Assembly: GCA_945900685.1 (NCBI GenBank)
Contig: CAMDJS010000087.1
Coordinates: 1-8,686 of the forward strand
Direction: 5' to 3'
DNA: 8,686 nucleotides
Source of the DNA: Bordetella parapertussis
GTDB lineage: Bacteria > Pseudomonadota > Gammaproteobacteria > Burkholderiales > Burkholderiaceae_C
Shown here: one piece after another, positions 1 to 7,790 of the stretch
Layout of the letters: each line of letters opens with the position of its first letter
How positions within the stretch are numbered: position 1 is the stretch's first letter
Notes under the pieces: model-generated
Databases searched by the model: none
What the model was told of the DNA's origin: nothing
What the model saw: the letters and a program-made list of their open reading frames with translations, nothing else
Position numbers and translations under genes: made by a program

Positions 1-141
1 CTGGTAATAGTCACGGATATTGAGCAATGCGTAAGACGGTTTGCCACGATCGGTGATGATGACCGGACTGCGCTCGGCGGCACGTTTGGCTGCGCTGACG
101 TCCCGGGTGAATTCGCGGCTGGAATAGGTGTTCAGGCTCAT
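1..141 (-). CDS. Phd/YefM family antitoxin, partial (C-terminus off the left edge)
   Basis: The 47 visible codons read from an ATG at 141 down to position 1 with no stop. The protein starts MSLNTYSSREFTRDVSAAKR and continues with VIITDRGKPSYALL and then IRDYYQ. This is the classic N-terminal DNA-binding half of Phd/YefM antitoxins: SSREF, then DVSxAKRAA, then V-I-ITDRG-KP. In this family the N-terminal domain dimerises and represses the operon, and the C-terminal tail, missing here, wraps and neutralises a toxin such as a RelE/ParE, Doc or VapC-type protein. The start is supported by AGGAG about 7 bases upstream. A toxin gene would be expected just beyond the left edge, but none can be seen, so the toxin class is unknown. 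The family call is firm; a working toxin-antitoxin pair is inference. Confidence 0.88.
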   Translation of the reverse strand, partial: MSLNTYSSREFTRDVSAAKRAAERSPVIITDRGKPSYALLNIRDYYQ

Positions 142-308
142 GGTGAGTCTCCTGAAGTAGCAATGCTTGTATGTTATGACATTTTATAATCTTGCGCAAG
201 CTATGTCCCTTGGGTACTCATATGCGGCTACAAAATGTGCCTGCCAAGTCAACCCGCCTAAAATCGATACTTCGCATCGTCACTGCCCGATAACCACGGG
301 CCCCGCAC
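142..308. promoter_or_regulatory. Divergent intergenic region between the antitoxin and FAD-dehydrogenase genes
   Basis: This 167-bp gap lies between two divergently transcribed genes, so it should hold a promoter for each. The part next to the antitoxin (about 165-190) is AT-rich. Read on the minus strand it offers TTGCGC, a 17-base spacer and TAACAT, a weak sigma70-like match placed suitably before the antitoxin SD. Towards the dehydrogenase there is a TAAAAT (259-264) that resembles a -10 box, but no good -35 sits at the right distance. No convincing Shine-Dalgarno precedes the ATG at 309. Promoter positions are therefore tentative. Confidence 0.4.
171..200. promoter_or_regulatory. Candidate autoregulatory operator: two short palindromes upstream of the antitoxin
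   Basis: ATGTTATGACAT at 171-182 is an inverted repeat (ATGT, 4-base centre, ACAT). CTTGCGCAAG at 191-200 is a perfect 10-bp palindrome. Their centres are about 19 bp apart, close to two helical turns, and they overlap the tentative minus-strand -35/-10 of the antitoxin gene. Phd/YefM antitoxins are known to repress their own promoters by binding palindromes there, so these are reasonable operator candidates. Short palindromes also arise by chance, and neither matches a site known to me for this protein. Confidence 0.3.
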
Positions 309-2120
309 ATGATCCGCTTATCCGAACTCAAGCTGCCTTTGTCGGCCCTGCCGCTGCAACTGCCGCGCGCCGCCGACGCCCCCGCCGAAACCGAAGCCGA
401 CCGGCATCTGCCGCCGCACCCTGATGCTGTGTTGTGCGAACTGGTTGCCCAAGCACTAGACATCCCTAAAGAAGACATCGCCACATTGAATGTGTTCAAA
501 CGCAGTTTCGATGCGCGCAAACAAAACCTGTTGGTGGTCTACATCGTTGACATCTCACTGCATAAGGCAGCGCAAGAAACGCAACTGCTGCAACAGCACG
601 TCGCGAATCCGCAGATACAAGCCACGCCCGACATGGTGTGGCGCGCACCTGTGCAAGCGCCTGCGAATTGGAGCCCTCTAGACGGCCAGCGCCCGGTGGT
701 GGTTGGCTTCGGTCCTTGCGGCATGTTTGCTGCATTGGTGCTCGCGCAAATGGGCTTGAAGCCCATCGTCATTGAGCGCGGGCCGCCGGTGCGCCAGCGC
801 ACGAAGGACACTTGGGGCTTGTGGCGCAAGTCGGTGCTGAAACCCGAGAGCAATGTGCAATTCGGCGAAGGCGGCGCGGGCACGTTTTCCGACGGCAAGC
901 TCTACAGCCAAATCAAAGACCCGCGCCATCTGGGTCGCAAGGTGATGCAAGAGTTTGTGAACTTCGGCGCGCCCGAAGAAATTTTGTGGGCGGCGCATCC
1001 GCACATAGGCACGTTCAAATTGGTCAAGGTGGTTGAAGGTTTGCGCGAGCACATCATCCGGCTCGGCGGTGAAGTGCGGTTCAACCAACGCGTGGTTGAT
1101 ATTTCGCATGAACAGCAAGGCGCACAAAAGCAAATGCAAGCGCTGCACATACTGCAACAAGACAGCGGCGAGCGTTACACATTGAACGCACACCATGTGG
1201 TGATGGCTCTGGGCCACAGCGCGCGCGACAGCTTCACCATGTTGCACAGGCATGGTGTCGCGATGACTGCCAAAGCGTTTTCTATCGGTGTGCGCATTGA
1301 GCATCCGCAAAGTGTGATTGACAAAGCACGTTGGGGGATGCACGCCGGTCACCCGATGCTGGGCGCGGCTGATTACAAGCTGGTGCACCACGCAGCCAAC
1401 GGTCGCGCGGTCTACAGCTTTTGCATGTGCCCGGGCGGCACGGTGGTCGCGGCCACCAGCGAAGCCGCACGCGTGGTCACCAACGGCATGAGCCAATATT
1501 CGCGCAATGAGCGCAACGCAAACGCAGGCATTGTTGTCGGCATTGACCCCGGCGATTACCCGACAGATGCAGCGTCTTTTGAAGACACACTCGGACAAGA
1601 ACTCGGCAACGCTGTGCGCTTGGACACTTTGGATACCGCAGATGGTTTTCATCCGTTGGCGGGCATGGTGCTGCAACGTCAACTTGAGTCTGCTGCCTTT
1701 GTCGCCGGTGGCAGCAATTACCAAGCCCCGGCGCAACTGGTGGGCGATTTGCTCGCAGGCAAAGCGTCTGCGGCTTTGGGCGATGTCGAGCCTTCTTACC
1801 AACCCGGCGTACACATGACGAGTTTTCACAACGTGCTGCCTGCTTACGCAACGGACGCCATGCGCGAAGCATTGCCCGTGTTTGGGAAAAAAATCAAAGG
1901 CTTTGACCGCGCAGATGCAGTGCTCACTGGCGTGGAAACACGCACTTCATCGCCCTTGCGGATTGAACGCGACGTCGGTTTGCAAAGCCCAACCATGCGC
2001 GGCCTGTACCCCGGCGGCGAAGGTGCGGGTTATGCGGGCGGCATTTTGTCCGCTGCTGTTGATGGCATCAAGCTGGGTGAAGCGCTCGCCACACAACTGT
2101 TGCAAAATCACTCACACTGA
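309..2120 (+). CDS. COG2509-like NAD(P)/FAD-dependent dehydrogenase
   Basis: A 603-residue protein, probably cytoplasmic, with no signal peptide or membrane segment visible. Residues 1-115 form the small N-terminal domain typical of this family (starts MIRLSELKLPL; later VFKRSFDARK and VVYIVD around 62-82). A Rossmann FAD-binding fold follows: GFGPCG at 133-138, with the acidic E156 at the end of the second strand (VIERG) expected to bind the adenosine ribose. A conserved GEGGAGTFSDGKL stretch spans 186-198. A C-terminal FAD-contact motif, LYPGGEGAGYAGG at 566-578, completes the cofactor site. The family is widespread, but its substrate is not established to my knowledge, so no reaction is assigned. 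The first ATG is kept because its N-terminus fits the family, although no clear ribosome-binding site precedes it. It leads a probable operon with the cysteine synthase 15 bp downstream. Residues 12-40 are rich in Pro and Ala and look like a variable insertion. Confidence 0.88.
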   Translation: MIRLSELKLPLSALPLQLPRAADAPAETEADRHLPPHPDAVLCELVAQALDIPKEDIATLNVFKRSFDARKQNLLVVYIVDISLHKAAQETQLLQQHVANPQIQATPDMVWRAPVQAPANWSPLDGQRPVVVGFGPCGMFAALVLAQMGLKPIVIERGPPVRQRTKDTWGLWRKSVLKPESNVQFGEGGAGTFSDGKLYSQIKDPRHLGRKVMQEFVNFGAPEEILWAAHPHIGTFKLVKVVEGLREHIIRLGGEVRFNQRVVDISHEQQGAQKQMQALHILQQDSGERYTLNAHHVVMALGHSARDSFTMLHRHGVAMTAKAFSIGVRIEHPQSVIDKARWGMHAGHPMLGAADYKLVHHAANGRAVYSFCMCPGGTVVAATSEAARVVTNGMSQYSRNERNANAGIVVGIDPGDYPTDAASFEDTLGQELGNAVRLDTLDTADGFHPLAGMVLQRQLESAAFVAGGSNYQAPAQLVGDLLAGKASAALGDVEPSYQPGVHMTSFHNVLPAYATDAMREALPVFGKKIKGFDRADAVLTGVETRTSSPLRIERDVGLQSPTMRGLYPGGEGAGYAGGILSAAVDGIKLGEALATQLLQNHSH

Positions 2121-2135
2121 ACAAGGAACATACGC

Positions 2136-3053
2136 ATGAAAGCCCACACTATTTTGGAAACCATCGGCCACACGCCGCATATACGCATCAACCGTTTGTT
2201 CGGTGCGAATCACAACGTGTGGATCAAGTCAGAGCGCAGCAACCCAGGTGGTTCCATCAAAGACCGGATCGCTTTGTCCATGGTGGAAGATGCCGAGAAA
2301 TCTGGCGTACTCAAACCCGGTGGCACCATCATCGAACCCACTTCAGGTAACACCGGTGTCGGGCTGGCCATGGTGGCTGCGGTCAAAGGCTACAAGCTGG
2401 TGCTGGTCATGCCCGACAGCATGTCGATTGAGCGCCGTCGTTTGATGCTGGCCTATGGCGCGACATTCGATTTGACACCGCGTGAAAAAGGCATGAAAGG
2501 CGCGATTTCCCGCGCGCAAGAATTGGTGGATGCCACCCCCGGCGCGTGGATGCCTCAGCAGTTTGAAAACGCGGCCAATATCGCGGTGCATGTGCGCACC
2601 ACCGCATTGGAAATTCTGGCGGACTTCCCAGAAGGTTTGGACGCGATCATCACGGGCGTCGGCACCGGTGGTCACCTCACAGGTTGCGCGCAAGTCTTGA
2701 AAGAAAAATGGCCGCAGTTGCAAGTGTTTGCGGTGGAACCCAAAGCCTCGCCCGTCATCTCCGGTGGTGCACCCTCACCGCATCCAATCCAAGGCATTGG
2801 CGCTGGTTTTGTGCCTAAAAACCTGCACACCGATTTGCTCACCGGCGTGATTCAAGTCGATGCCGAAGACGCACGCGAATACGGTCGGCGTGCAGCCCGC
2901 GAAGAAGGCATGCTGGTGGGTATTTCCAGCGGTGCCACATTGGCTGCGATTGCACAAAAGCTGCCTGAGTTGCCCGCAGGCGCGAAGGTGCTGGGCTTTA
3001 ACTACGACACCGGCGAGCGCTATTTGTCGGTTGAAGGTTATTTGCCCGCTTGA
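2136..3053 (+). CDS. cysK: Cysteine synthase (O-acetylserine sulfhydrylase), CysK type
   Basis: A 305-residue PLP enzyme that should make L-cysteine and acetate from O-acetyl-L-serine and sulfide in the cytoplasm. Motifs in order: an N-terminal [12 protein letters not shown] element (usually GNTPLVRLNRL); NPGGSIKDR with the Schiff-base lysine K42; the substrate loop TSGNTG at 69-74; the PLP phosphate loop GTGGH at 176-180; and GISSGA at 262-267, where S265 should contact the PLP ring nitrogen. The length and NPGGSIKDR favour CysK over CysM, though the two are hard to separate without a tree. The ATG at 2136 is supported by AAGGAA at about 2122-2127. The gene lies 15 bp after the FAD dehydrogenase and 6 bp before the radical SAM gene, so co-transcription is likely. 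The His after TP in the N-terminal motif departs from the E. coli enzyme, but the catalytic residues are intact. Confidence 0.9.
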   Translation: MKAHTILETIGHTPHIRINRLFGANHNVWIKSERSNPGGSIKDRIALSMVEDAEKSGVLKPGGTIIEPTSGNTGVGLAMVAAVKGYKLVLVMPDSMSIERRRLMLAYGATFDLTPREKGMKGAISRAQELVDATPGAWMPQQFENAANIAVHVRTTALEILADFPEGLDAIITGVGTGGHLTGCAQVLKEKWPQLQVFAVEPKASPVISGGAPSPHPIQGIGAGFVPKNLHTDLLTGVIQVDAEDAREYGRRAAREEGMLVGISSGATLAAIAQKLPELPAGAKVLGFNYDTGERYLSVEGYLPA

Positions 3054-3059
3054 TATTGT

Positions 3060-4994
3060 TTGTCTGATCGTTTGACTTTGCACGCCGCCTCTGCTGTTAC
3101 ACCCGCACAGGTGCGCGTGCTCAGCGTCATCCCGCCGATGACGCAACTCAACACGCCCTACCCGTCCACCGCTTACCTGACGGGTTTTTTGCGCAGCCGT
3201 GGCGTTGAGTCTCAGCAAATTGATTTGGCGCTGGCTTTGGTGTTGCAATTGTTAACGCCTGCGGTGTTGGCGCAAGTGCAGGACACGGCCTTAACCATGC
3301 CCGAAACCGAACGCAGCGCCAGCGTGAATGCATTTCTCGACCATTTTCCGCGTTACCAACAAAGCATTTCACCAACGATTGCTTTTTTGCAAGGCCGCGA
3401 CGCGACGTTGTGCCACCGCATCGCCGGACGTGGTTTTCTGCCTGAAGGACCGCGCTTTGCGTCTCTTGATGCGTTTGACGACGAGAGTGGGGACGCACTC
3501 GGTTGGGCTTTCGGCGCCTTGGGTCAGCAAGACCGGGCGCGGCATTTGGCCACGCTGTACCTGAACGACATCGCCGATGTGTTGCGCGATGCGGTGGATC
3601 CGCGTTTTGAGTTTGTGCGTTACGGTGAATCCTTGGCTGGCAGCCAAGCGAGTTTTGATGCGCTTGCTGATGCCTTGGCTGCGCCGCCGAATTTGATTGA
3701 CTCGCTGTTGCAGCAACTGACACTGCAAGCCATGCAACAACATCAACCCACACTGGTGTTGTTGTCTGTGCCTTTTCCAGGCGCGGTGTATGCAGCGCTG
3801 CGTATTGCACAAACCATCAAGCAACATCACCCTGAGGTGACGATTTGTTTGGGCGGCGGTTATGTGAATACCGAATTACGTTCTCTAACCGAGCAGCGCG
3901 TGTTCGACTTTGTCGATGTGGTGACGCTGGACGCAGGTGAACGCCCGGTGCTGTCGTTGATAGAACACCTGCAAGCCCAGCGTTCACAACAACGCTTGGT
4001 GAGAAGTTTTGTGCGCGTGGATGGCGCGGTGAAATACATCAACTGGGCAGAACCCGATGTGGCGTTTGACGATGTGGGCACCCCCACTTGGGACGGCTTG
4101 CCGCTGCACGATTATTTGTCGTTGCTGGACATGCTCAACCCCATGCACCGGCTGTGGAGCGACGGACGCTGGAATAAATTGACTGTCGCGCATGGGTGCT
4201 ATTGGAAGAAATGCAGTTTTTGCGATGTGTCACTCGACTACATCTCGCGCTATGACGCGGCCACGGCAACCACGCTGGTCGATCGCATAGAACGCATCAT
4301 TGAAGAAACCGGCCAAACCGGTTTTCATTTTGTGGATGAAGCTGCGCCGCCCAAAGCGCTGAAAGCCATGGCCGAAGAAATACTGCGCCGTCAATTGCAA
4401 CTCACTTGGTGGGGCAATATACGTTTCGAAAAAACCTTCACGCCTGACTTGTGCGAACTGCTGGCCGAGAGCGGATGCATTGCCATGTCGGGCGGCTTGG
4501 AAGTCGCCTCCGATCGATTGCTGACGCTGATGCAAAAAGGCGTGACCGTGGCACAGGTGGCGCGCGTCACACAAGGCTTCGCCCGCGCAGGTGTTTTGGT
4601 GCACGCTTACCTGATGTACGGCTTTCCCACCCAAACCGTGCAAGACACGGTGGACTCGCTGGAGTATGTGCGCCAGTTGTTTGAAAACGGTTGCATACAC
4701 AGTGGGTTTTTTCACCGCTTTGCTTGCACCGTGCACTCGCCGGTGGGCATGAACCCGTCTGCTTATGGTGTGAGTTTGTTGCCATTACCAGCGGGTGGTT
4801 TCGCTCAAAACGATGTGGGATTCACAGACCCCACCGGCACTGACCACGATTTGCTCGGACGCGGTTTGAAAAAAGCGATTTACAACTACATGCACGGCGT
4901 GGGCTTGGAAGAGGATGTGCGAAGTTGGTTTGATCTGCCCAAGTGTCCGAAACCACAGGTGAAAAAAAACGCGATCGCCCTGGCACTGGGCTGA
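3060..4994 (+). CDS. B12-binding-domain radical SAM protein, function unknown
   Basis: A 644-residue protein of the COG1032 type. The N-terminal half begins RVLSVIPPMTQLNTPYPSTAYL (19-40, written here only as far as L40) and contains a B12-binding-like Rossmann region at about 231-310. That region has VLLSVPFPG and GGGYVN (265-270) but no DxHxxG, so any cobalamin would lack the usual lower His ligand. The radical SAM domain carries its cluster cysteines at C380, C385 and C388 (HGCYWKKCSFCD), spaced CX4CX2C instead of the textbook CX3CX2C. A GGLEVASDRLL motif follows at 478-488. Known relatives include methyltransferases and other SAM-radical enzymes, but the substrate here is unknown. The TTG at 3060 gives the longest reading frame and sits 6 bp after the cysK stop. 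A GTG at 3111 (V18) would also keep the whole conserved domain. Neither start has a strong SD, which suggests coupling to cysK translation. The last codons also encode a terminator hairpin. Confidence 0.85.
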   Translation: MSDRLTLHAASAVTPAQVRVLSVIPPMTQLNTPYPSTAYLTGFLRSRGVESQQIDLALALVLQLLTPAVLAQVQDTALTMPETERSASVNAFLDHFPRYQQSISPTIAFLQGRDATLCHRIAGRGFLPEGPRFASLDAFDDESGDALGWAFGALGQQDRARHLATLYLNDIADVLRDAVDPRFEFVRYGESLAGSQASFDALADALAAPPNLIDSLLQQLTLQAMQQHQPTLVLLSVPFPGAVYAALRIAQTIKQHHPEVTICLGGGYVNTELRSLTEQRVFDFVDVVTLDAGERPVLSLIEHLQAQRSQQRLVRSFVRVDGAVKYINWAEPDVAFDDVGTPTWDGLPLHDYLSLLDMLNPMHRLWSDGRWNKLTVAHGCYWKKCSFCDVSLDYISRYDAATATTLVDRIERIIEETGQTGFHFVDEAAPPKALKAMAEEILRRQLQLTWWGNIRFEKTFTPDLCELLAESGCIAMSGGLEVASDRLLTLMQKGVTVAQVARVTQGFARAGVLVHAYLMYGFPTQTVQDTVDSLEYVRQLFENGCIHSGFFHRFACTVHSPVGMNPSAYGVSLLPLPAGGFAQNDVGFTDPTGTDHDLLGRGLKKAIYNYMHGVGLEEDVRSWFDLPKCPKPQVKKNAIALALG

Positions 4995-5002
4995 TCGCGT
5001 TT
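4962..5002 (-). terminator. Intrinsic terminator for the htpX transcript, inside the 3' end of the radical SAM gene
   Basis: Read on the minus strand, the stem is CGCGATC, a bulged A, GCCC, a 7-base loop, GGGC and GATCGCG, followed directly by eight Ts (the A run at 4962-4969). That is an 11-bp GC-rich stem with a U tract, starting about 20 bp after the htpX stop. On the plus strand the same hairpin is followed only by TTT and, after a few bases, GGTTTTATTT, so it may end the radical SAM transcript less efficiently. The plus-strand stop TGA (4992-4994) lies within the hairpin. Confidence 0.85.
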
Positions 5003-5018
5003 CACTGATGGGTTTTAT

Positions 5019-5891
5019 TTAAGCCGCGTTTTGTAAAGCCGCAATACGCTCCTCCAAAGGCGGGTGAGACGAGAACATCTTGCCTAAGCCGCCGCTGATG
5101 CCCATGGCTTGCAAACTAGGCGGCAGACCTTCAGACTGCATGTGCTGCAAGCGTTGCAATGCATTGACCATGGGTTGCTTGCGGCCCATCAAAGCAGCCG
5201 CACCTGCATCCGCACGGAATTCACGCTGACGGCTGAACCAGGCCACAACGATGCTGGCAGCAATGCCCAGCACAATGTCGAGCACGATGCTGGTGACGTA
5301 ATAGGCGATGCCGGGGCCGGTGTTTTCCTCGTCGTTTTTACGCAAGAAACTGTCCACCGCATAACCAATGACGCGACTGAGAAACACCACAAACGTATTG
5401 AGTACACCCTGTACCAATGTCAGCGTGACCATGTCGCCGTTTTGTATGTGCGCGACTTCGTGTGCCAACACCGCTTCCACTTCATCGCGGGTCATGCCTT
5501 GCAGCAAACCGGTGGACACTGCCACCAAGGCGGAATTGCGGAATGCACCAGTGGCAAACGCATTCGGCTCACCTTGGTAAATAGCGACCTCTGGCATTTC
5601 CAAGCCTGCGCGTTGCGACAGTTGTTTCACGGTATCGACCAGCCAAGCTTCATCTGCGCTTTGCGGCTGAGTGATGACTTGCGCCCCCGTGGTCCACTTG
5701 GCCATAGGCTTGCTGATCAACAAAGAAATGAAAGCACCGCCAAAGCCCATGATGGCGGCAAAGCCGAGCAAAGCGGTGAGGTTGAGGCCATTGGCCGTCA
5801 GAAAACGGTTCACGCCAAGCAAGCTGGCCACAATGCCCAGCACCAGCATGACTGCAAGGTTGGTCACTATCAATAACATTATGCGTTTCAT
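5019..5891 (-). CDS. htpX: HtpX membrane zinc metalloprotease (M48B)
   Basis: A 290-residue inner-membrane protease, close to the 293 residues of E. coli HtpX, which degrades misfolded membrane proteins in quality control alongside FtsH. Two N-terminal membrane segments lie at about 4-26 and 38-60, and two more hydrophobic stretches at about 155-178 and 195-219. The zinc site is complete: HEVAH at 144-148 supplies two histidines and the catalytic Glu, and E224 in REFRAD is the third ligand. The family C-terminal motif [10 protein letters not shown] is at 274-283. The ATG at 5891 is chosen because AGGA lies about 5 bases upstream and the protein then starts MKRIML like its homologues; a 24-residue extension to a TTG at 5963 is unlikely. 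The gene is last on the minus-strand run and is followed by a strong terminator. HtpX is heat-shock or envelope-stress induced in E. coli; similar control here is inference. Confidence 0.95.
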   Translation of the reverse strand: MKRIMLLIVTNLAVMLVLGIVASLLGVNRFLTANGLNLTALLGFAAIMGFGGAFISLLISKPMAKWTTGAQVITQPQSADEAWLVDTVKQLSQRAGLEMPEVAIYQGEPNAFATGAFRNSALVAVSTGLLQGMTRDEVEAVLAHEVAHIQNGDMVTLTLVQGVLNTFVVFLSRVIGYAVDSFLRKNDEENTGPGIAYYVTSIVLDIVLGIAASIVVAWFSRQREFRADAGAAALMGRKQPMVNALQRLQHMQSEGLPPSLQAMGISGGLGKMFSSHPPLEERIAALQNAA

Positions 5892-5935
5892 GGTGTCCTT
5901 TAAAACCGGCTCACACAGTCGAGCCAGATAGAGTG

Positions 5936-5963
5936 AATGTAAGGGTGTTCCCTTGTTTTTCAA
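5936..5963 (-). promoter_or_regulatory. Candidate htpX promoter
   Basis: On the minus strand TTGAAA (5958-5963) is followed after 16 bases by TACATT (5936-5941), a 5/6 and 4/6 match to sigma70 boxes, leaving a leader of about 38 bases before the htpX ATG. The -35 overlaps the stop codon of the upstream DUF3025 gene. ATTGAAA with CCC 12 bases downstream also partly resembles a sigma32 site, which would suit a heat-shock gene, but the -10 match is poor. A small hairpin, GGCTC/GAGCC (5908-5925) followed by GGTTTT on the minus strand, sits in the leader and could attenuate readthrough. Confidence 0.35.
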
Positions 5964-6787
5964 TCTCTGAATACTTTTTTGTCCTCAAAAAATGCAGGGG
6001 CTTGGTTACCCGCCCACCAACCGGGAATCCCTGACAAGGGCAGGGGCACAAAGGGTTTGGTTTTCAATCGTTCAACCGTTAATTGTTGACACAACCAAGC
6101 GTCAACTTCATCATTGGTTTGCAAATCAGGCATGGGAACACACAACACGTGGGCGGTGATGCCTTTGTACGGCTTTGACAGTTTTTCAAGCAGCGCATGA
6201 CCGAACAAAACCAGTTGCGTGTGTTGCCAACTGTCGCGTTGGTTGACGAACAGTTCAAGCCATTGCTTGTGTTGCAAAGCTTCCCATATGACAGGTGGTG
6301 CAAAAAACAATGCAGCATTTTCATCGAACAGCGTGAGTGCGTCGCGCAATGCACCTCGCTGTGCGCTCACACCATCTTGCGCAATTGCCAGCGCTTGCAA
6401 ACGGTTTAACTGCGCTTTGCTTTTGGGAAAACGCAACCAGCACAAGCCATTGAAAAAGTCATGTGTGTTGTTGCGCGTCGGTATGTGTCGATGCTGAAAA
6501 ATGAATGACTCGTAGGCCATGTCTGCGGGCAAGTCTTGTTGCGGTACAAAACTGAATGAAGTTTCAACAGATGCGTTGACCGTTGCAATAGTCAGATTGA
6601 GTGAATTTGGTGTTTCCACATCGCTTGACAAACACTGGTTCAAAGCACGGTGCAATTCATCGGGATGCAGTTGCCAATGCTTTTCAACTTTTTCACCGTG
6701 ATGCGCCCACTGTTTGAACCACGGTTGTTGCCAGTCTATGTCCAACACCGAATCAGCGTGTAACCATTTGCCAAGCCAATGTTTCAC
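5960..6787 (-). CDS. DUF3025 family protein
   Basis: A 275-residue protein of unknown function, recognised from the DUF3025 signature: YESFIF at 92-97, then [20 protein letters not shown] at 102-121, ending with KSKAQLN at 122-128. [17 protein letters not shown] (144-160) is also typical. No signal peptide or membrane segment is seen, so it is probably cytoplasmic. The conserved His-Asp (H109, D110) and the Arg and Asn around them look like an active or metal site, but no activity is known to me. The start is a GTG at 6787. The 35-bp overlap with the 3' end of pyrC and the lack of a clear SD suggest translation coupled to pyrC. The gene is somewhat less GC-rich than pyrC. Its stop lies 68 bp upstream of the htpX ATG. 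Placement next to pyrC fits what I recall for Burkholderiales, but I could not check it. Confidence 0.8.
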   Translation of the reverse strand: MKHWLGKWLHADSVLDIDWQQPWFKQWAHHGEKVEKHWQLHPDELHRALNQCLSSDVETPNSLNLTIATVNASVETSFSFVPQQDLPADMAYESFIFQHRHIPTRNNTHDFFNGLCWLRFPKSKAQLNRLQALAIAQDGVSAQRGALRDALTLFDENAALFFAPPVIWEALQHKQWLELFVNQRDSWQHTQLVLFGHALLEKLSKPYKGITAHVLCVPMPDLQTNDEVDAWLCQQLTVERLKTKPFVPLPLSGIPGWWAGNQAPAFFEDKKVFRD

Positions 6788-7790
6788 CGCCGCACAAGGG
6801 CTTGATGCTGGCCTGACCTAGGGGAAATTCTTCGGGCAAAGTCCAAGTCTCGCGCTTTAAGGTGACCGTGCCTGTGTTGCGCGGCAGACTGTAAAAGTCT
6901 GGGCCGTGAAAACTGGCAAAGCCTTCTAACTTGTCTAAGGCATTGATGCTGTCGAAGGCTTGCGCATACAACTCCAGTGCCGACAAAGCGGTGTAGCAAC
7001 CGGCACAACCGCTGGCGTGCTCTTTCAAGTGCGTGGCATGCGGCGCGCTGTCGGTCCCTAAAAAGAAGCGATCACTTCCCGAGCCTGCTGCTTTCAGCAA
7101 AGCTTGTCTGTGCAGTTCCCGCTTTAACACCGGCAAACAGTAATAGTGCGGCCGCACGCCACCCAAAAACAAAGCATTGCGGTTGAACAGCAAATGGTGT
7201 GCGGTGATGGTGGCAGCGGTGTGCCGACCGGCTTGCGCGACATACTGTGCAGCCTCAAGCGTGGTGATGTGCTCGAAAACAATTTTCAATTCGGGAAAAT
7301 CTTTTCTGAGCGGCACCAGATGTTTGTCAATGAACACCGCTTCACGGTCGAACAAATCAATCTGCGGGTCTGTCACTTCGCCGTGCACCAGCAAAGGCAT
7401 GCCAACACGCTGCATGGCTTCCAGCGCAGCACGCGTATGGCGCAAATCGGTGACACCGGCGTTGCTGTTGGTGGTCGCTCCTGCGGGGTACAGCTTGACG
7501 GCCACCACACCGGCTTCATGTGCCCGGTTGATTTCATCTGCCGGGGTTTGGTCGGTCAGGTACAAGGTCATCAAAGGCTGAAAGTCACTGCCTTCGGGAA
7601 GTGCTGCGAGTATGCGTTCGCGGTAAGCCAAAGCTTGCGCTGTGGTGGTCACAGGCGGTTTGAGGTTGGGCATGACGATGGCGCGGGCGAATTGCGCGGC
7701 AGTGTGTGGCACCACGGCAGCGAGTGCATCACCGTCACGCAGGTGCACATGCCAGTCGTCAGGGCGGGTCAGTGTCAAGTTTTCAGACAT
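6753..7790 (-). CDS. pyrC: Dihydroorotase (PyrC)
   Basis: A 345-residue dihydroorotase of the E. coli PyrC (348-residue) type. It catalyses the reversible cyclisation of N-carbamoyl-L-aspartate to dihydroorotate, the third step of pyrimidine synthesis. All binuclear zinc ligands are visible: HVHLRD gives H14 and H16, K99 in VAVKLYPAG is the lysine to be carbamylated, H136 is in LLVHGE, H174 in FEHIT, and D247 in LGTDSAPH. The flexible-loop region and the TDLRHT element are also present. The ATG at 7790 ([16 protein letters not shown]) matches homologues and has GAAAG about 7 bases upstream; the frame stays open to a TTG at 7802 that adds only MKVD. The stop lies inside the DUF3025 gene (35-bp overlap). 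The 89-bp gap to the PagL-like gene shows no clear terminator or strong promoter, so it is uncertain whether pyrC starts its own transcript. Confidence 0.96.
   Translation of the reverse strand: MSENLTLTRPDDWHVHLRDGDALAAVVPHTAAQFARAIVMPNLKPPVTTTAQALAYRERILAALPEGSDFQPLMTLYLTDQTPADEINRAHEAGVVAVKLYPAGATTNSNAGVTDLRHTRAALEAMQRVGMPLLVHGEVTDPQIDLFDREAVFIDKHLVPLRKDFPELKIVFEHITTLEAAQYVAQAGRHTAATITAHHLLFNRNALFLGGVRPHYYCLPVLKRELHRQALLKAAGSGSDRFFLGTDSAPHATHLKEHASGCAGCYTALSALELYAQAFDSINALDKLEGFASFHGPDFYSLPRNTGTVTLKRETWTLPEEFPLGQASIKPLCGGETLAWQMVTR

Noticed and set aside
678..1829. A 383-codon open frame on the minus strand opposite the FAD dehydrogenase
   Set aside because: It is fully antisense to a gene with clear FAD motifs. 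Its translation is rich in His, Arg, Cys and Ala with no recognisable domain, typical of an antisense shadow in GC-rich DNA.
5109..5876. A 255-codon plus-strand frame opposite htpX
   Set aside because: It mirrors htpX, whose zinc site and length are convincing. The antisense protein shows no domain and is rich in His and Gln.
5941..5958. AAGGG-TGTT-CCCTT followed by GTTTTT, a terminator-like hairpin on the plus strand
   Set aside because: No plus-strand gene lies upstream for it to end, the stem is only 5 bp, and it sits within the candidate htpX promoter.
5892..5963. N-terminal extension of HtpX to a TTG at 5963
   Set aside because: The extra 24 residues would precede the conserved MKRIML start, overlap the end of DUF3025 and bypass the AGGA site next to the ATG at 5891.
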